A stretch of DNA of 64,000 bases, taken from assembly GCF_900114845.1 (NCBI RefSeq), contig NZ_FOUK01000002.1, forward strand, positions 682,001-746,000. Reading direction: 5' to 3'. Both the position numbers and the translations under genes were made by a program. The notes under the pieces are model-generated. The model saw only the letters and a list, made by a program, of their open reading frames with translations. It was not told the DNA's origin and did no database searches. Shown here piece after piece: positions 46,454 to 55,290 of the stretch. This DNA is from Pimelobacter simplex (GTDB lineage Bacteria; Actinomycetota; Actinomycetes; Propionibacteriales; Nocardioidaceae). Each line of letters starts with the position of its first letter. The first letter of the stretch is position 1.

Positions 46454-46482
46454 CACCGTAGGGGTGGGAACTGAGGGTTCCC
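46454..46482 (-). promoter_or_regulatory. Candidate SigE-dependent promoter of sigE
   Basis: On the minus strand GGGAACC (46482-46476) and CGGTG (46458-46454) have 18 bases between GGAAC and CGGT, matching the ECF consensus GGAAC-N16-20-CGTT fairly well. The -35 is half of a palindrome GGGAAC-N5-GTTCCC (46466-46482), so the plus strand also presents GGGAAC toward the methyltransferase gene. Confidence 0.4.
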
Positions 46483-46571
46483 TGTGAAATACCCCAACGA
46501 TCGACAACGATCGGGTGTTCCCCCGGCGTCGGCTCCGGTCCCCCGGGCGCCGGACGCAATAGGGTGAGCCC

Positions 46572-47228
46572 GTGGCTCCGACACCGATCAACGCGACCAG
46601 CTGGACCTTCGCCGACACCTACGTCGACGAGGACGACGTCCTCGTTGCTGCCCGCGCGCGGGCCGAGGAGGTCGGCGTGGTCCCCATCGGCGCCGGCACC
46701 GGCGCCACGCTGCGCTTCCTCTCCGCGGTGCTCGAGGCCCGCGCGATCGTCGAGATCGGCACCGGCACCGGCGTCTCCGGCGTGTGGCTGCTGCGCGGCA
46801 TGCGCCCCGACGGCGTGCTCACCACGGTCGACGTCGAGGCCGAGCACCAGCGCCTGGCCCGGGAGTCCTTCAAGGACGCCGGGATCGCGCCCCAGCGGGT
46901 GCGCACGATCGCCGGCTCCGCGCTCGACGTCCTCCCGCGGCTGACCGACGGGCACTACGACATCGTCTTCGCCGACGGCGACAAGCGCGAGTACGGCGCC
47001 TACCTGTCCGAGGCGCTGCGGCTGCTGCGCCCCGGCGGCGTGGTGGCCTTCGACAACGCGCTGTGGCACGACCGGGTCGCCGACCCGGCCCAGCGCGACG
47101 ACGAGACCGTCGCCATCCGCGACCTGGTCGCGCAGGTCGCGGCCACCGAGGGCCTGGTCCCCGCGCTACTGCCGGTCGGCGACGGCCTGCTCGTGGCGAA
47201 GAAGGAGTGGGTCCCCGAGTCCGACTGA
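46572..47228 (+). CDS. Class I SAM-dependent O-methyltransferase
   Basis: 218 residues of the small-molecule O-methyltransferase family (CaffeoylCoA-OMT-like): SAM motif [15 protein letters not shown] near 60, [23 protein letters not shown] (metal/SAM aspartates) and [15 protein letters not shown] start. In Mycobacterium an O-methyltransferase gene (Rv1220c from memory) is divergent from sigE in just this way. Substrate unknown. Confidence 0.9.
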   Translation: MAPTPINATSWTFADTYVDEDDVLVAARARAEEVGVVPIGAGTGATLRFLSAVLEARAIVEIGTGTGVSGVWLLRGMRPDGVLTTVDVEAEHQRLARESFKDAGIAPQRVRTIAGSALDVLPRLTDGHYDIVFADGDKREYGAYLSEALRLLRPGGVVAFDNALWHDRVADPAQRDDETVAIRDLVAQVAATEGLVPALLPVGDGLLVAKKEWVPESD

Positions 47229-47231
47229 GAC

Positions 47232-47294
47232 CGTCGTACCGGACAGAATGGTCGTCAGATCACCCGATCGACGACCATTTCGTCCGGTACGACG
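47232..47294. terminator. Large inverted repeat between convergent genes
   Basis: Two 25-base arms (47232-47256 and 47270-47294) pair with only two mismatches around a 13-base loop. The right arm abuts the leucyl aminopeptidase stop codon; the left arm starts 3 bp after the methyltransferase stop. There is no T-run. It probably works as a bidirectional terminator or 3'-end stabiliser, but its length and mixed sequence are unusual. Confidence 0.5.
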
Positions 47295-48890
47295 TCAGGG
47301 CGTCAGGCCGGCGAGGGGCTCGGGCGAGCCCAGCCACGACAGCAGCAGGCGCGAGCCGAAGCCGGAGGGCCCGACGGTCCACTCGTAGGACTCCTTCTCG
47401 ACGTCGCCGACCGAGGCGATGTCGAGGTGGGCCCACGGGACGTCGCCCACGAACGGCCGCAGGAAGAGCGCGGCCGTGATGGCGCCGGCCCCACCCGGGT
47501 CGTTGCTCGCGTCGGCGACCTTGGAGGCCAGCTTGTCGTCGTAGCCGCGGTAGAGCGGGAAGCGCCACAGCGGCTCGCCGGCCCGCTCGCCGGCGGCGCT
47601 GAGCGCGGCGGCGAGCGCGTCGTCGGTGGCGAAGAGGCCGCCGATCTGCTGGCCGAGCGCCACCTTGACGGCGCCGGTCAGGGTCGCGATGTCGACGACG
47701 AGCGCGGGGTCGAGCTCGCTGACGGCGTAGGCCAGCGCGTCGGCGAGGACCAGCCGGCCCTCGGCGTCGGTGTTGCCGACCTCGGTGGTGCGCCCGCCCC
47801 AGTGGGTGAGCACGTCGCCGGGACGCAGCGCGCTGCCGGAGATGGCGTTCTCGGCGGCCGCGATGAGGCCGATCACCCGGACCGGGCAGTCGACGTCGGC
47901 CAGCGCGGCCATCGTCGCGAGGACGACGGCACCGCCGGTCATGTCGCGCTTCATCGAGCCCATCGAGGCACCCGGCTTGATGGAGAGACCACCGGAGTCG
48001 AAGGTGATCCCCTTGCCGACCAGGACGACGACGGGCAGCTTCTTGGCCGCCCGGGCCGACACGCCGGCCGGCGTGTAGTCGAGGCGGATCAGGCGCGGCG
48101 GCGTGGCCGAGGCGGCGCCGACGCCGAGGATGCCGCCGAAGCCCTCGTCGGCCAGGTCCTTCTCGTCCCACACCCGCACGCCGAGACCGGAAGCCGCGGC
48201 GACCTCCTCGGCCTGCGTGGCCAGCCACGCGGGGTTCTTGAGGTTCGACGGCACGGTCGCGAGCAGCCGCGAGCGCCAGCCCGCGCCGCCCAGGGCGACC
48301 GCGCGCTCGAGCGCCGAGCGGTCGGTGGCGGCCGGGGCGCCGGCGAGCACGACGCGCCGCACGGGCGTGTGCTCGGGGCCGGTGGATCGCCAGTGGAAGA
48401 CGAACGAGCCGAGCATGGTGCCGGCCACGAAGGCCTCGAGCGCGACCTGGTCGTCGGGAGCGGCGTCCTCGGCGACGGCCGGGATCGAGGTCACCACGGC
48501 GGCGCGGTCGCGCGCGGCCTTGGCCATCGCGGCCCCGGCCCGGCGCAGGTCGGCGGGCCGGGCGGCGCCCACGCCGACGAGCAGCACCAGGCGCAGCGCG
48601 GGATTGGCCGGGACCCCGTCGGGGACGGGCACGGTCGCCACCTCGCCGGCGACGCCGGTCAGCCCGTGCACCTCGGCGATCCCGACCAGGTCGAGGGCGA
48701 GGTCGTCGGCGAGCTCGGCCGCGCCGAGCCCGAGCAGGATGCCGCCGTCGTCCCCCGGGAGCACGGGCAGCGCGACGACGTCGACGCCGGTGATCGCGCC
48801 GGGCAGCAGCTCGCTGGCCGCGAACTCGGGGGGTGAGACCTGGCCCGGGAGCACCGGGCCGGACGTGCGGGTGGTGACCGGGGAGGTCAC
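47295..48890 (-). CDS. pepA: Leucyl aminopeptidase (M17 family)
   Basis: 531 residues. C-terminal M17 catalytic domain: VGKGITFDSGGLSIKP (metal-binding Asp), MKRDMTGGA, GDVLTHWGGRTTEVGNTDAEGRLVLADAL (in parts, with the NTDAEGRL signature) and TLTGA. The N-terminal 180 residues are the oligomerisation lobe. It trims N-terminal residues from peptides using two metal ions, as a cytosolic hexamer. GTG start overlaps the DUF3117 stop as GTGA. Confidence 0.93.
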   Translation of the reverse strand: MTSPVTTRTSGPVLPGQVSPPEFAASELLPGAITGVDVVALPVLPGDDGGILLGLGAAELADDLALDLVGIAEVHGLTGVAGEVATVPVPDGVPANPALRLVLLVGVGAARPADLRRAGAAMAKAARDRAAVVTSIPAVAEDAAPDDQVALEAFVAGTMLGSFVFHWRSTGPEHTPVRRVVLAGAPAATDRSALERAVALGGAGWRSRLLATVPSNLKNPAWLATQAEEVAAASGLGVRVWDEKDLADEGFGGILGVGAASATPPRLIRLDYTPAGVSARAAKKLPVVVLVGKGITFDSGGLSIKPGASMGSMKRDMTGGAVVLATMAALADVDCPVRVIGLIAAAENAISGSALRPGDVLTHWGGRTTEVGNTDAEGRLVLADALAYAVSELDPALVVDIATLTGAVKVALGQQIGGLFATDDALAAALSAAGERAGEPLWRFPLYRGYDDKLASKVADASNDPGGAGAITAALFLRPFVGDVPWAHLDIASVGDVEKESYEWTVGPSGFGSRLLLSWLGSPEPLAGLTP

Positions 48891-49054
48891 CCGACCACGT
48901 TCTTGAGCGCGTCGCCGAGCGCGGAGGCCTCCTCGGCGTTGAGCTCGACCACCAGTCGGCCGCCGCCCTCGAGCGGGACGCGCATCACGATGCCGCGACC
49001 CTCCTTGGTCACCTCGAGCGGACCGTCACCGGTCCGAGGCTTCATCGCCGCCAT
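48887..49054 (-). CDS. DUF3117 protein, 55 aa
   Basis: The sequence MAAMKPRTGDGPLEVTKEGR then GIVMRVPLEGGGRLVVELNAEE is the near-invariant DUF3117 family (M. tuberculosis Rv1211, from memory). ATG 49054 is chosen because family members start MAAMKPRT; an upstream in-frame start at 49072 is not needed. GAGGGG lies 8 bases before. It is a small soluble beta protein of unknown role. Confidence 0.93.
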   Translation of the reverse strand: MAAMKPRTGDGPLEVTKEGRGIVMRVPLEGGGRLVVELNAEEASALGDALKNVVG

Positions 49055-49176
49055 GCGGCACCCCTCTTCCACTACCTCTGCGAGCTGTCGAGCACCCTGT
49101 GCACCCGACTGTGCGCGTGACCATTATCGCCTATGCCACACAAGGCGCGCAGCCGAGACTCGCCCTTGGGTGTACC

Positions 49177-49566
49177 TCAACGCTCCGTGGCGCCTCCGGG
49201 CGCGGGCATGACGACCTCGGTGGCGAGCACCCGGACGGCGTCCAGGACCAGCTGCCGGCCCGCAGGGCCCTCCTGCTCCGGGTCGTGCCAGAGCCCGCTC
49301 CAGGTCAGGCTCCCGCGGCCGATCCGGCCGTGGATGGAGCGGTACTCGAGGGGTGCGTCGGGGGCGCCGGCGATCCGCTCGAGGACCGTCACGACGCCCG
49401 CGTCGAGGGGCTCGTCGCGCTCGCGCTCGTCCATCGCGGCGAGGTCCTCGCGGACCCGGTCGAGCGCGGTCCGCAGCGCCTCCTCGGCGGCACGGGTCTC
49501 GAGCGCGGCGAGGCTGGGCTGCTCCGCGGCCCCCTCGCTGGCGTCGTACGACGACGGGCCACTCAC
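49177..49566 (-). CDS. Hypothetical protein next to WXG-like gene, 129 aa
   Basis: A GTG start overlaps the stop of the upstream WXG-like gene as GTGA. Acidic, mostly helical N-terminal half (LAALETRAAEEALRTALDRV in part) and a C-terminal half with IHGRIGRGSLTWSGLWHD. No family recognised. The tight coupling suggests a chaperone or partner of the WXG-like product, but that is inference from position only. Confidence 0.65.
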   Translation of the reverse strand: MSGPSSYDASEGAAEQPSLAALETRAAEEALRTALDRVREDLAAMDERERDEPLDAGVVTVLERIAGAPDAPLEYRSIHGRIGRGSLTWSGLWHDPEQEGPAGRQLVLDAVRVLATEVVMPAPGGATER

Positions 49567-50984
49567 ACGTAGCCTCCGCTGGAGCTTCCGGAGCCGGAGC
49601 CGGGATAGGTGCCCTCGAACGGCCCGGGCGCGAGGATCACCGAGTCGTCGTCGTCATCGTCGTCGTCGAAGTCGCCCGAGTCCTCGGGGTGCAGGCCGGC
49701 CAGGTCGTCGATCGCGTCGTTGAGCTTGTCCTGCGCGCCGCTCACCGACTCGTCGAAGCTCGGGACGTCCTCGAGGTTCTTGGTGATCTGGTCGAGGTTG
49801 GCCTTGAGGGAGTCGATGCCGCCGCCCACGTTGACGCCGGGCAGCTCCTTGACCAGGTCGAGGATCTTCTCGAAGACCTTGAGCCGGTCGGCCGCGACCT
49901 GGGCCCAGGCGTCGACCTCGTCGACGAGCTGCTTGCAGTCCTCGATCATCTGGATGAGCTCCTGGATGTCGTTCCAGATGTCGGTGATCGCCGCGAAGCC
50001 CTTGTCGATGATGTCCCAGGCGAGCGAGACCCAGCCGATGATCGGCACCGCCTTGGAGCCGATCCGCGAGGCCACCTTGGCCAGCTTGAGGCTCATCTTG
50101 ACCATGACCTTCTCGACCACGATCGCGATCTCCTCGGAGACCTTCGCGACCCACGCGTAGACGTGCTCGCCCTGGGCGAGCCCGGTGCCGACGGCCTTGA
50201 GGACCAGGTTGTACGCGTTGAGCTGGGCGATCAGGCCGAGGGAGGCCTGGCCCTTGAGCGCGAGCGTGGTCTTGCCGGAGAGCAGGCTGAAGTTGGTGCC
50301 CCAGTCGCGCATCGCCTGGCCCATGATCGTGCAGGCGTTGCCGTTGCGCTGGATGACCTCGTAGTTGCCCGAGAGCGGGTAGACGATCATCTCGCGCAGG
50401 CTGTCGGTGGGCAGCTTGGGGACGTCGGCGATGTCGACGCCGGCGTCGCGGGCGACGCCGATCGCCCAGTTGATGCCGTCGATGCCGGAGTTGATGGTGT
50501 CGCGGAAGCCGTCCCAGGTGTCGCTGGCGACCTGGAACCTGTCGTCGTGCTTGCCGGCGAGCTGCTCGCCGCCCTTCTCGGGCTCGCTGAGGTCGATCGG
50601 GACCGGGTCGAGCTTGAGCGCCTCGATGGCCGCGGCGACGTCGGGCGCCCCGCCGTCCTCGGCGATGCCGGCGGCGAGGTTGAGGAACGTGTGGTTGACC
50701 GCGCCGTCGGTGAGGTCGATGTCCTTGGCCGAGAGGACGACGGCGTCGCGCACGCCGGACCAGCGCCCGGCGAAGAACGTCTGCATGTCGGTGAAGTAGC
50801 CCTGCAGCGTGGGCATCACGTCGGCGATCGGCTTGAGCGCGCAGAGGTCGTAGTCGAAGCCCTCCTTGCTGCAGACCCAGGTGTTCGCGTAGTCGCGGAT
50901 CTTCTCCGAGTCGGCGCCGACGTCGTCGAACACCGTGAGCAGCTGCTCGAGGTTGCCCCAGTTGATCTCGAGGTCGATGGTCAT
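49563..50984 (-). CDS. WXG100-like / ESX-type large protein
   Basis: 473 residues from ATG 50984. No signal peptide. Helical throughout: an N-terminal region (about 1-90) with INWGNLEQLL and FFAGRWSGVRDA, a WxG-like turn (TWDGFRDT) and RDWGTNF-LLSGKTTLALKG in the middle, a hydrophobic SKAVPIIGWVSLAWDII segment, coiled-coil-like helices (about 330-440), then an Asp run and Gly-Ser tail. This pattern is like long WXG/LXG substrates of type VII secretion, but no EccC or other ESX gene is nearby, so the assignment is tentative. Confidence 0.6.
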   Translation of the reverse strand: MTIDLEINWGNLEQLLTVFDDVGADSEKIRDYANTWVCSKEGFDYDLCALKPIADVMPTLQGYFTDMQTFFAGRWSGVRDAVVLSAKDIDLTDGAVNHTFLNLAAGIAEDGGAPDVAAAIEALKLDPVPIDLSEPEKGGEQLAGKHDDRFQVASDTWDGFRDTINSGIDGINWAIGVARDAGVDIADVPKLPTDSLREMIVYPLSGNYEVIQRNGNACTIMGQAMRDWGTNFSLLSGKTTLALKGQASLGLIAQLNAYNLVLKAVGTGLAQGEHVYAWVAKVSEEIAIVVEKVMVKMSLKLAKVASRIGSKAVPIIGWVSLAWDIIDKGFAAITDIWNDIQELIQMIEDCKQLVDEVDAWAQVAADRLKVFEKILDLVKELPGVNVGGGIDSLKANLDQITKNLEDVPSFDESVSGAQDKLNDAIDDLAGLHPEDSGDFDDDDDDDDSVILAPGPFEGTYPGSGSGSSSGGYV

Positions 50985-51049
50985 CGTTCTCCGTCCCGGT
51001 ACGGTCGCTGCCGGCGGTCGGTGGGAGCACCGCCCTGCCGGCGGGCCGC

Positions 51050-51628
51050 CTACCCGGGGAGGTCGATCGACAAACCGGGAACGGCCAGGTAGGACGACGC
51101 GAGCTCGCGCGCGATCGTCCGCAGCCGCTGCGGCGTCCCGGCCGCCACGTGGTCGCGGTGCGCGAAGACCTCGACCACCAGCGTGCCCTCGTCGAGGGGC
51201 ACGAACTCCTGGGCGTAGGTCCAGGCCGCGAACTTCCCGGTGGCCTCGGTGACGGTGGTGCCGTCGAGGTCGACCTGCGCGGTCGCCAGCCCCGGCTGCA
51301 GCTCGGTGCTGAGCACCCGGTCGAGCTTCTCGGCGCTGGGGTGCAGGTCCCACTCGATGCTGATCGGGTCGCCGAGCTCGGTGTCCACCGCGCAGTGCAG
51401 GGCCCCGGAGAGCTCGCTCTGCGGCTTCACGGTGCGCACCGCGCCCGCCCAGTCGGCGGCCTGCTCGTCGGTGACGACGGCGCACACGTCGGCGGGCTGC
51501 CCGGAGCCGGAGCTCGCCGGGTCGGAGGCGGCACCGGTGGGGTCGGCCGCGGGCTCGTCGTCGCCGCCGGAGCAGCCGGCGGTGGCGAGCAGGGTGAGGA
51601 CGGCGAGGGTCCCGAGAGCGGCACGCAT
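51050..51628 (-). CDS. Secreted lipoprotein (DUF3558-like)
   Basis: 192 residues from ATG 51628. Signal peptide with lipobox LLATAGC (Cys 19), an Asp/Ser/Gly-rich linker, then a domain with paired cysteines (DVCAVVTDEQ and ALHCAVDTE) as in DUF3558-type lipoproteins of actinobacteria. It lies 65 bp upstream of the WXG-like gene on the same strand and may belong to the same envelope-related cluster. Substrate unknown. Confidence 0.75.
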   Translation of the reverse strand: MRAALGTLAVLTLLATAGCSGGDDEPAADPTGAASDPASSGSGQPADVCAVVTDEQAADWAGAVRTVKPQSELSGALHCAVDTELGDPISIEWDLHPSAEKLDRVLSTELQPGLATAQVDLDGTTVTEATGKFAAWTYAQEFVPLDEGTLVVEVFAHRDHVAAGTPQRLRTIARELASSYLAVPGLSIDLPG

Positions 51629-51638
51629 GGTCGCGAAC

Positions 51639-52001
51639 CTACTCGGCGGCCTCGACGGCCTCGTCAGCCGGCTCGACGGTCTCGTCAACCGGCTCGGCCG
51701 GCTCGGCCGGCTCGGCCGGCTCGGCCGGTGGCGCCGGGGGCCGGGCGGCGCGGTCCATCTCACCGGCCAGGCGCTGCAGGAGCGCGTCGACCTCCGACAT
51801 CCGGTAGCCGCGGAAGGCCAGCGAGAAGCGCACGGTGCGCAGGTCGCCGGGTCCGATCGGCCGGTCCGACGGGACGAGGGCGTCGGGGCGGTCGTCGTAC
51901 GCCGTGCGCATCGGCTCGCCGTGCCCGGCAGCGAGGAGCGCGACCCCGCCCATCGCGAGCACGATGAGCACCGCGAACACCCACATCATCGGATGGGACA
52001 T
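51639..52001 (-). CDS. Membrane-anchored DivIVA-domain protein
   Basis: 120 residues: one N-terminal TM (about 5-25, MWVFAVLIVLAMGGVALLAAG), a DivIVA-type motif (about 53-82, DLRTVRFSLAFRGYRMSEVDALL in part) and an Ala-Glu-Pro repeat tail. A comparable DivIVA-motif gene follows dapE/LOG/folP in Mycobacterium (Rv1209, from memory). It may mark the pole or septum; the function is unproved. ATG 52001, 9 bp after the LOG stop. Confidence 0.85.
   Translation of the reverse strand: MSHPMMWVFAVLIVLAMGGVALLAAGHGEPMRTAYDDRPDALVPSDRPIGPGDLRTVRFSLAFRGYRMSEVDALLQRLAGEMDRAARPPAPPAEPAEPAEPAEPVDETVEPADEAVEAAE
51689..51728 (-). repeat. 9-bp tandem repeat in the DivIVA-like gene
   Basis: Just over four perfect copies of CCGGCTCGG, encoding the Ala-Glu-Pro tail. 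Being in steps of three codons, gain or loss of units keeps the frame and changes only tail length. Confidence 0.75.
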
Positions 52002-52010
52002 CCCCGCGCC

Positions 52011-52739
52011 TCAGCCGTGCACGTCGCGCGCGGCGACCATGAGCGCGACCGCCTCGTCGACGTCGTCGGTGAGGGTGAGCATGTCGAGGTCGGACTGCTT
52101 GATGCGGGCGTCCTCGAGCATCGAGCCCTGCATCCAGTCGAGCAGACCCTGCCAGTGCTCCACGCCCATCAGGACGATCGGGAACTGGGTGATCTTGAGC
52201 GTCTGGGCGAGCGTCATCGCCTCGAACAGCTCGTCGAGCGTGCCGAGCCCGCCGGGCAGGACGACATAGCCCTGGCTGTACTTGACGAACATCATCTTGC
52301 GGACGAAGAAGTACCGGAAGTTGAGCCCGAAGGTGATGTAGTCGTTGAGCTTGGCCTCCCAGGGCAGCTCGATGCCGAGCCCGACGCTCTCGCCGCCGGC
52401 CTCGATCGCGCCCTTGTTGGCCGCCTCCATCGCGCCGGGACCGCCGCCGGTGATGACGGCGAAGCCGGCCTTCGCGAGCGCGCCGCCCACCCGCACCCCG
52501 ATGTCGTACGCCGGGTGGGTGGCCGGGATCCGGGCCGAGCCGAACACGGAGATGGCCGGGCCGACCTCGGCGAGGTCGTTGAAGCCCTCGACGAACTCGG
52601 CCTGGATCTTGAGCACCCGCCAGGGATCGGTGTGCACCCATCCGCTGTCGCCGCGGCTGTCGAGCAGTCGCTGGTCGGTGGTCGATCCCTCGGGGCGTCC
52701 CGCGCTGGGACGGGGGCCGGGGCCACTGCGCCTGGTCAT
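52011..52739 (-). CDS. LOG-family (TIGR00730) Rossmann-fold protein
   Basis: 242 residues with the LOG signatures [20 protein letters not shown] and [19 protein letters not shown] enzymes are phosphoribohydrolases releasing bases from nucleoside monophosphates, including cytokinin nucleotides; the bacterial substrate may be AMP-like. ATG 52739 overlaps the dapE stop as ATGA. Its place beside dapE matches Rv1205 near dapE in M. tuberculosis. Confidence 0.93.
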   Translation of the reverse strand: MTRRSGPGPRPSAGRPEGSTTDQRLLDSRGDSGWVHTDPWRVLKIQAEFVEGFNDLAEVGPAISVFGSARIPATHPAYDIGVRVGGALAKAGFAVITGGGPGAMEAANKGAIEAGGESVGLGIELPWEAKLNDYITFGLNFRYFFVRKMMFVKYSQGYVVLPGGLGTLDELFEAMTLAQTLKITQFPIVLMGVEHWQGLLDWMQGSMLEDARIKQSDLDMLTLTDDVDEAVALMVAARDVHG

Positions 52740-53833
52740 GCGTTCTCCTCCGTGGTGGGGGTGGTCTCGCCGTGCAGCCAGGCCGCGAGCTGCTGCTCGC
52801 AGCGCCGGATCTGGGCGACCTCGACGTGCTCGTCCTGCTTGTGGGCCAGCATCGGGTCCCCGGGACCGTAGTTGACGGCAGGCACGCCGAGCGCGGTGAA
52901 GCGGGCGACGTCGGTCCAGCCGAACTTGGGGTGCACCTCTCCCCCGACGGCCTCGACGAAGGCGTGGGCGGCGGGCCGGTCGAGGCCGGGCAGCGCACCG
53001 GGGGCGGTGTCGGTGAGGGCGATCTCGAAGCCGTCGAAGAACTCCCGGACGTAGGCGAGCGCGTCCTGCTCGGAGCGGTCGGGCGCGAACCGGTAGTTCA
53101 CCGTCACCACGCACTCGTCGGGGATGACGTTGCCCGCGACGCCACCGCTGATGCCGACGGCGTTGAGGCCCTCGTGGTACTCGAGGCCGTCGATCACCGG
53201 GCGCCGCGCGTCGTACGCGGAGAGCCGGCGCAGCACCTCCCCGGCGCCGTGGATCGCGTTGACCCCGCGCCAGCTCCGCGCGGAGTGCGCGCGCTCGCCG
53301 CGGGTGCGGACCTCGACGCGCAGCGTGCCCTGGCAGCCCGCCTCGACGCCCGCGTTGGACGGCTCCATCAGGATCGCGAAGTCGGCCTCGAGCAGCTCCG
53401 GGTCGGACTCGGCCAGCAGCCGCAGGCCGTTGAACTCCGACTCGATCTCCTCGGCCTCGTAGAGGACGTAGGTGACGTCGTGCACCGGCTCGGTGACGGT
53501 CGCGGCGAGCTTGAGGATGACGGCGTCGCCCCCCTTCATGTCGCACGTGCCGAGGCCGTGCAGGATGCCCGCCGCCTCGTCGTACCGGCTGGGGAAGTTG
53601 TCGTTGACCGGCACCGTGTCGAGATGGCCGGCCACCACCACCCGCGAGGGGCGGCCCAGCGCAGTGCGCGCGACCACCGTGTGACCGCGCCGGATCACCT
53701 CGAGGTGGGACAGGCTCCGCAGCGCGGTCTCGACCGCGTCGGCGATCTCCTGCTCGTCACGGCTCACCGACTCGATGTCGACGAGCTGGCGGGTCAGGGT
53801 GACGACGTCGGCGGTCAGGTCGATCGGAGGCAC
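52736..53833 (-). CDS. dapE: Succinyl-diaminopimelate desuccinylase
   Basis: 365 residues, M20 peptidase family. Metal-binding pattern: [11 protein letters not shown] (His, Asp), [22 protein letters not shown] (catalytic Glu) and a C-terminal KQDEHVEV His. The small dimerisation domain ([17 protein letters not shown]) is present. It hydrolyses N-succinyl-LL-diaminopimelate in lysine and peptidoglycan precursor synthesis. GTG start; dapD lies 8 kb away and dapC at the edge of the window. Confidence 0.94.
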   Translation of the reverse strand: MPPIDLTADVVTLTRQLVDIESVSRDEQEIADAVETALRSLSHLEVIRRGHTVVARTALGRPSRVVVAGHLDTVPVNDNFPSRYDEAAGILHGLGTCDMKGGDAVILKLAATVTEPVHDVTYVLYEAEEIESEFNGLRLLAESDPELLEADFAILMEPSNAGVEAGCQGTLRVEVRTRGERAHSARSWRGVNAIHGAGEVLRRLSAYDARRPVIDGLEYHEGLNAVGISGGVAGNVIPDECVVTVNYRFAPDRSEQDALAYVREFFDGFEIALTDTAPGALPGLDRPAAHAFVEAVGGEVHPKFGWTDVARFTALGVPAVNYGPGDPMLAHKQDEHVEVAQIRRCEQQLAAWLHGETTPTTEENA

Positions 53834-53869
53834 GGGTGACAGTCAACCAGCACCGGGTTCGCCCGGCGC

Positions 53870-54580
53870 TCAGGGACGCACGACCGAGCGCGCCAGGCCG
53901 CGCGCGGCCGGCAGCACCACCCGGACCGGCGCGCCCTGGCTCGCCCGGGGCAGCCGCGCGACGGCGACGCCGCGACGCGAGGCCCTCGGCCGCTGCACCG
54001 TGCGCCACTTGCCCTGGCGCTTGACCTGGACGGCCACCCGCAGGCCGCGGATCGACTTCGCGGGGGCCACCGCGACCTTGGCGCGGGTACCGCTCACCCG
54101 GAGCGTGGCGTGGCGGGCGACCGACAGCTTCACGACCGAGGACGTCGACGGCGCCCAGGTGTCGTTCGCGTACGACCGGCCGCCGGTCGTGTGCACCCGC
54201 ACCCAGACCGCCCGCTTGATCGACCAGGTGCCCTCCCAGCGGACCAGGTACGACGGCTCGGAGTCGACCGTGCGCCAGGTCCGGCCGCGGTCGGCCGAGA
54301 CCTGGAACTGGGTGTCGCCGGCCCAGATCGTGCCCTGCACCGGGTCGGTGTTGCCCACGCAGTGGGTGTCGAGCTGGGCCGAGAACGAGAAGTGCTCGCC
54401 GTAGGTCACCCGCATCCGGCTGGGCACGCCCCAGGTGGCGTGCGACGCGACCCAGCGCGGCGAGCTGGTGCAGGTGGCGTTGGTGGCCTGCGCCGGCGGC
54501 GCGGCGACGACGACGGCCAGTCCGGCGGCCACGGCGAGACCGACGAGAGCGCGCGTCATCCGGGTGATCAGGAGGGGCAT
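53870..54580 (-). CDS. Secreted hypothetical protein
   Basis: 236 residues from ATG 54580 (ATG 54589 and 54559 also in frame). Sec signal peptide (ALVGLAVAAGLAVVVAA, cleavage after AQA). The mature protein is beta-rich with two early cysteines (ATCTSSP, THCVG) and repeated Ig-like strands (QFQVSADRGRTWRTVDS, VSVARHATLRVSGT-like, VAVQVKRQGKWRTVQR). No catalytic motif. Probably an exported surface or adhesive protein; function unknown. Confidence 0.72.
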   Translation of the reverse strand: MPLLITRMTRALVGLAVAAGLAVVVAAPPAQATNATCTSSPRWVASHATWGVPSRMRVTYGEHFSFSAQLDTHCVGNTDPVQGTIWAGDTQFQVSADRGRTWRTVDSEPSYLVRWEGTWSIKRAVWVRVHTTGGRSYANDTWAPSTSSVVKLSVARHATLRVSGTRAKVAVAPAKSIRGLRVAVQVKRQGKWRTVQRPRASRRGVAVARLPRASQGAPVRVVLPAARGLARSVVRP

Positions 54581-54638
54581 GGGGGGCATCCTGCGCCGGG
54601 CGGGTTCGCCCCAAACGTCGTCCCCCTAGGGTCGGGGC

Positions 54639-55238
54639 ATGCGCCCGTTCTGGAAGAAGCGGCCCCCGGTCGAGCGGCCGGCCCGCCCCGCGACCACCGA
54701 GGCGGAGGTGCGCGAGCACGCCGAGGCCGTGGTGCACGCGGGCTTCCTCGACCTCGCGGACGCCGTCGAGCAGGTGACGGAGTACTTCGACGGCGACGGC
54801 CCGCCCACCGCGCGGGTCGAGCAGATCGTGCGGGCGGCGTGGGCCGCGCGCGCCGTCGCGGTCGGGTCCGGGAGCGGGACCGACGACCACGCACGGCTGG
54901 CGAGCGCGTTCGCGGCGCTGGCCGGCGACGGGATCGTCGGCCGGATGGACTTCACGTGCTGCCAGACGTGCGGGCACGCCGAGATCGACGACGAGCGGGG
55001 CCCGGCGCGCGACGAGCGCGGCTACACGTTCTTCCACCAGCAGGACACCGAGCGGATCGCCGACGGCCGCCTCTACCTGGCCTACGGCGCGTTCGACCGG
55101 GAGGTGGCCGAGGAGGAGATCGCCGGCACCGTCGTCGACCGGCTGCGTGCCCAGGGGCTGACGGTCGCCTGGGACGGCGAGACCACCTCGCGCATCGAGG
55201 TCGAGATCGGCGACTGGCGCAAGCCGCTGCCGGCCTAG
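54639..55238 (+). CDS. DUF6891-like protein
   Basis: 199 residues, soluble. The central part carries FTCCQTCGHAEI, then GYTFFHQQDTERIADGRLYLAYG (in part), a pattern I associate with the DUF6891 family of actinobacteria. The CC-x2-C arrangement may bind metal. ATG 54639 lies divergent from the secreted protein gene. Its stop is 53 bp before the ileS stop on the other strand. Confidence 0.72.
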   Translation: MRPFWKKRPPVERPARPATTEAEVREHAEAVVHAGFLDLADAVEQVTEYFDGDGPPTARVEQIVRAAWAARAVAVGSGSGTDDHARLASAFAALAGDGIVGRMDFTCCQTCGHAEIDDERGPARDERGYTFFHQQDTERIADGRLYLAYGAFDREVAEEEIAGTVVDRLRAQGLTVAWDGETTSRIEVEIGDWRKPLPA

Positions 55239-55290
55239 GTCTCGCGCCGGCGAGACCTAGACCGGCAGCGCCGGGCGCGGGCAGGCCGGC

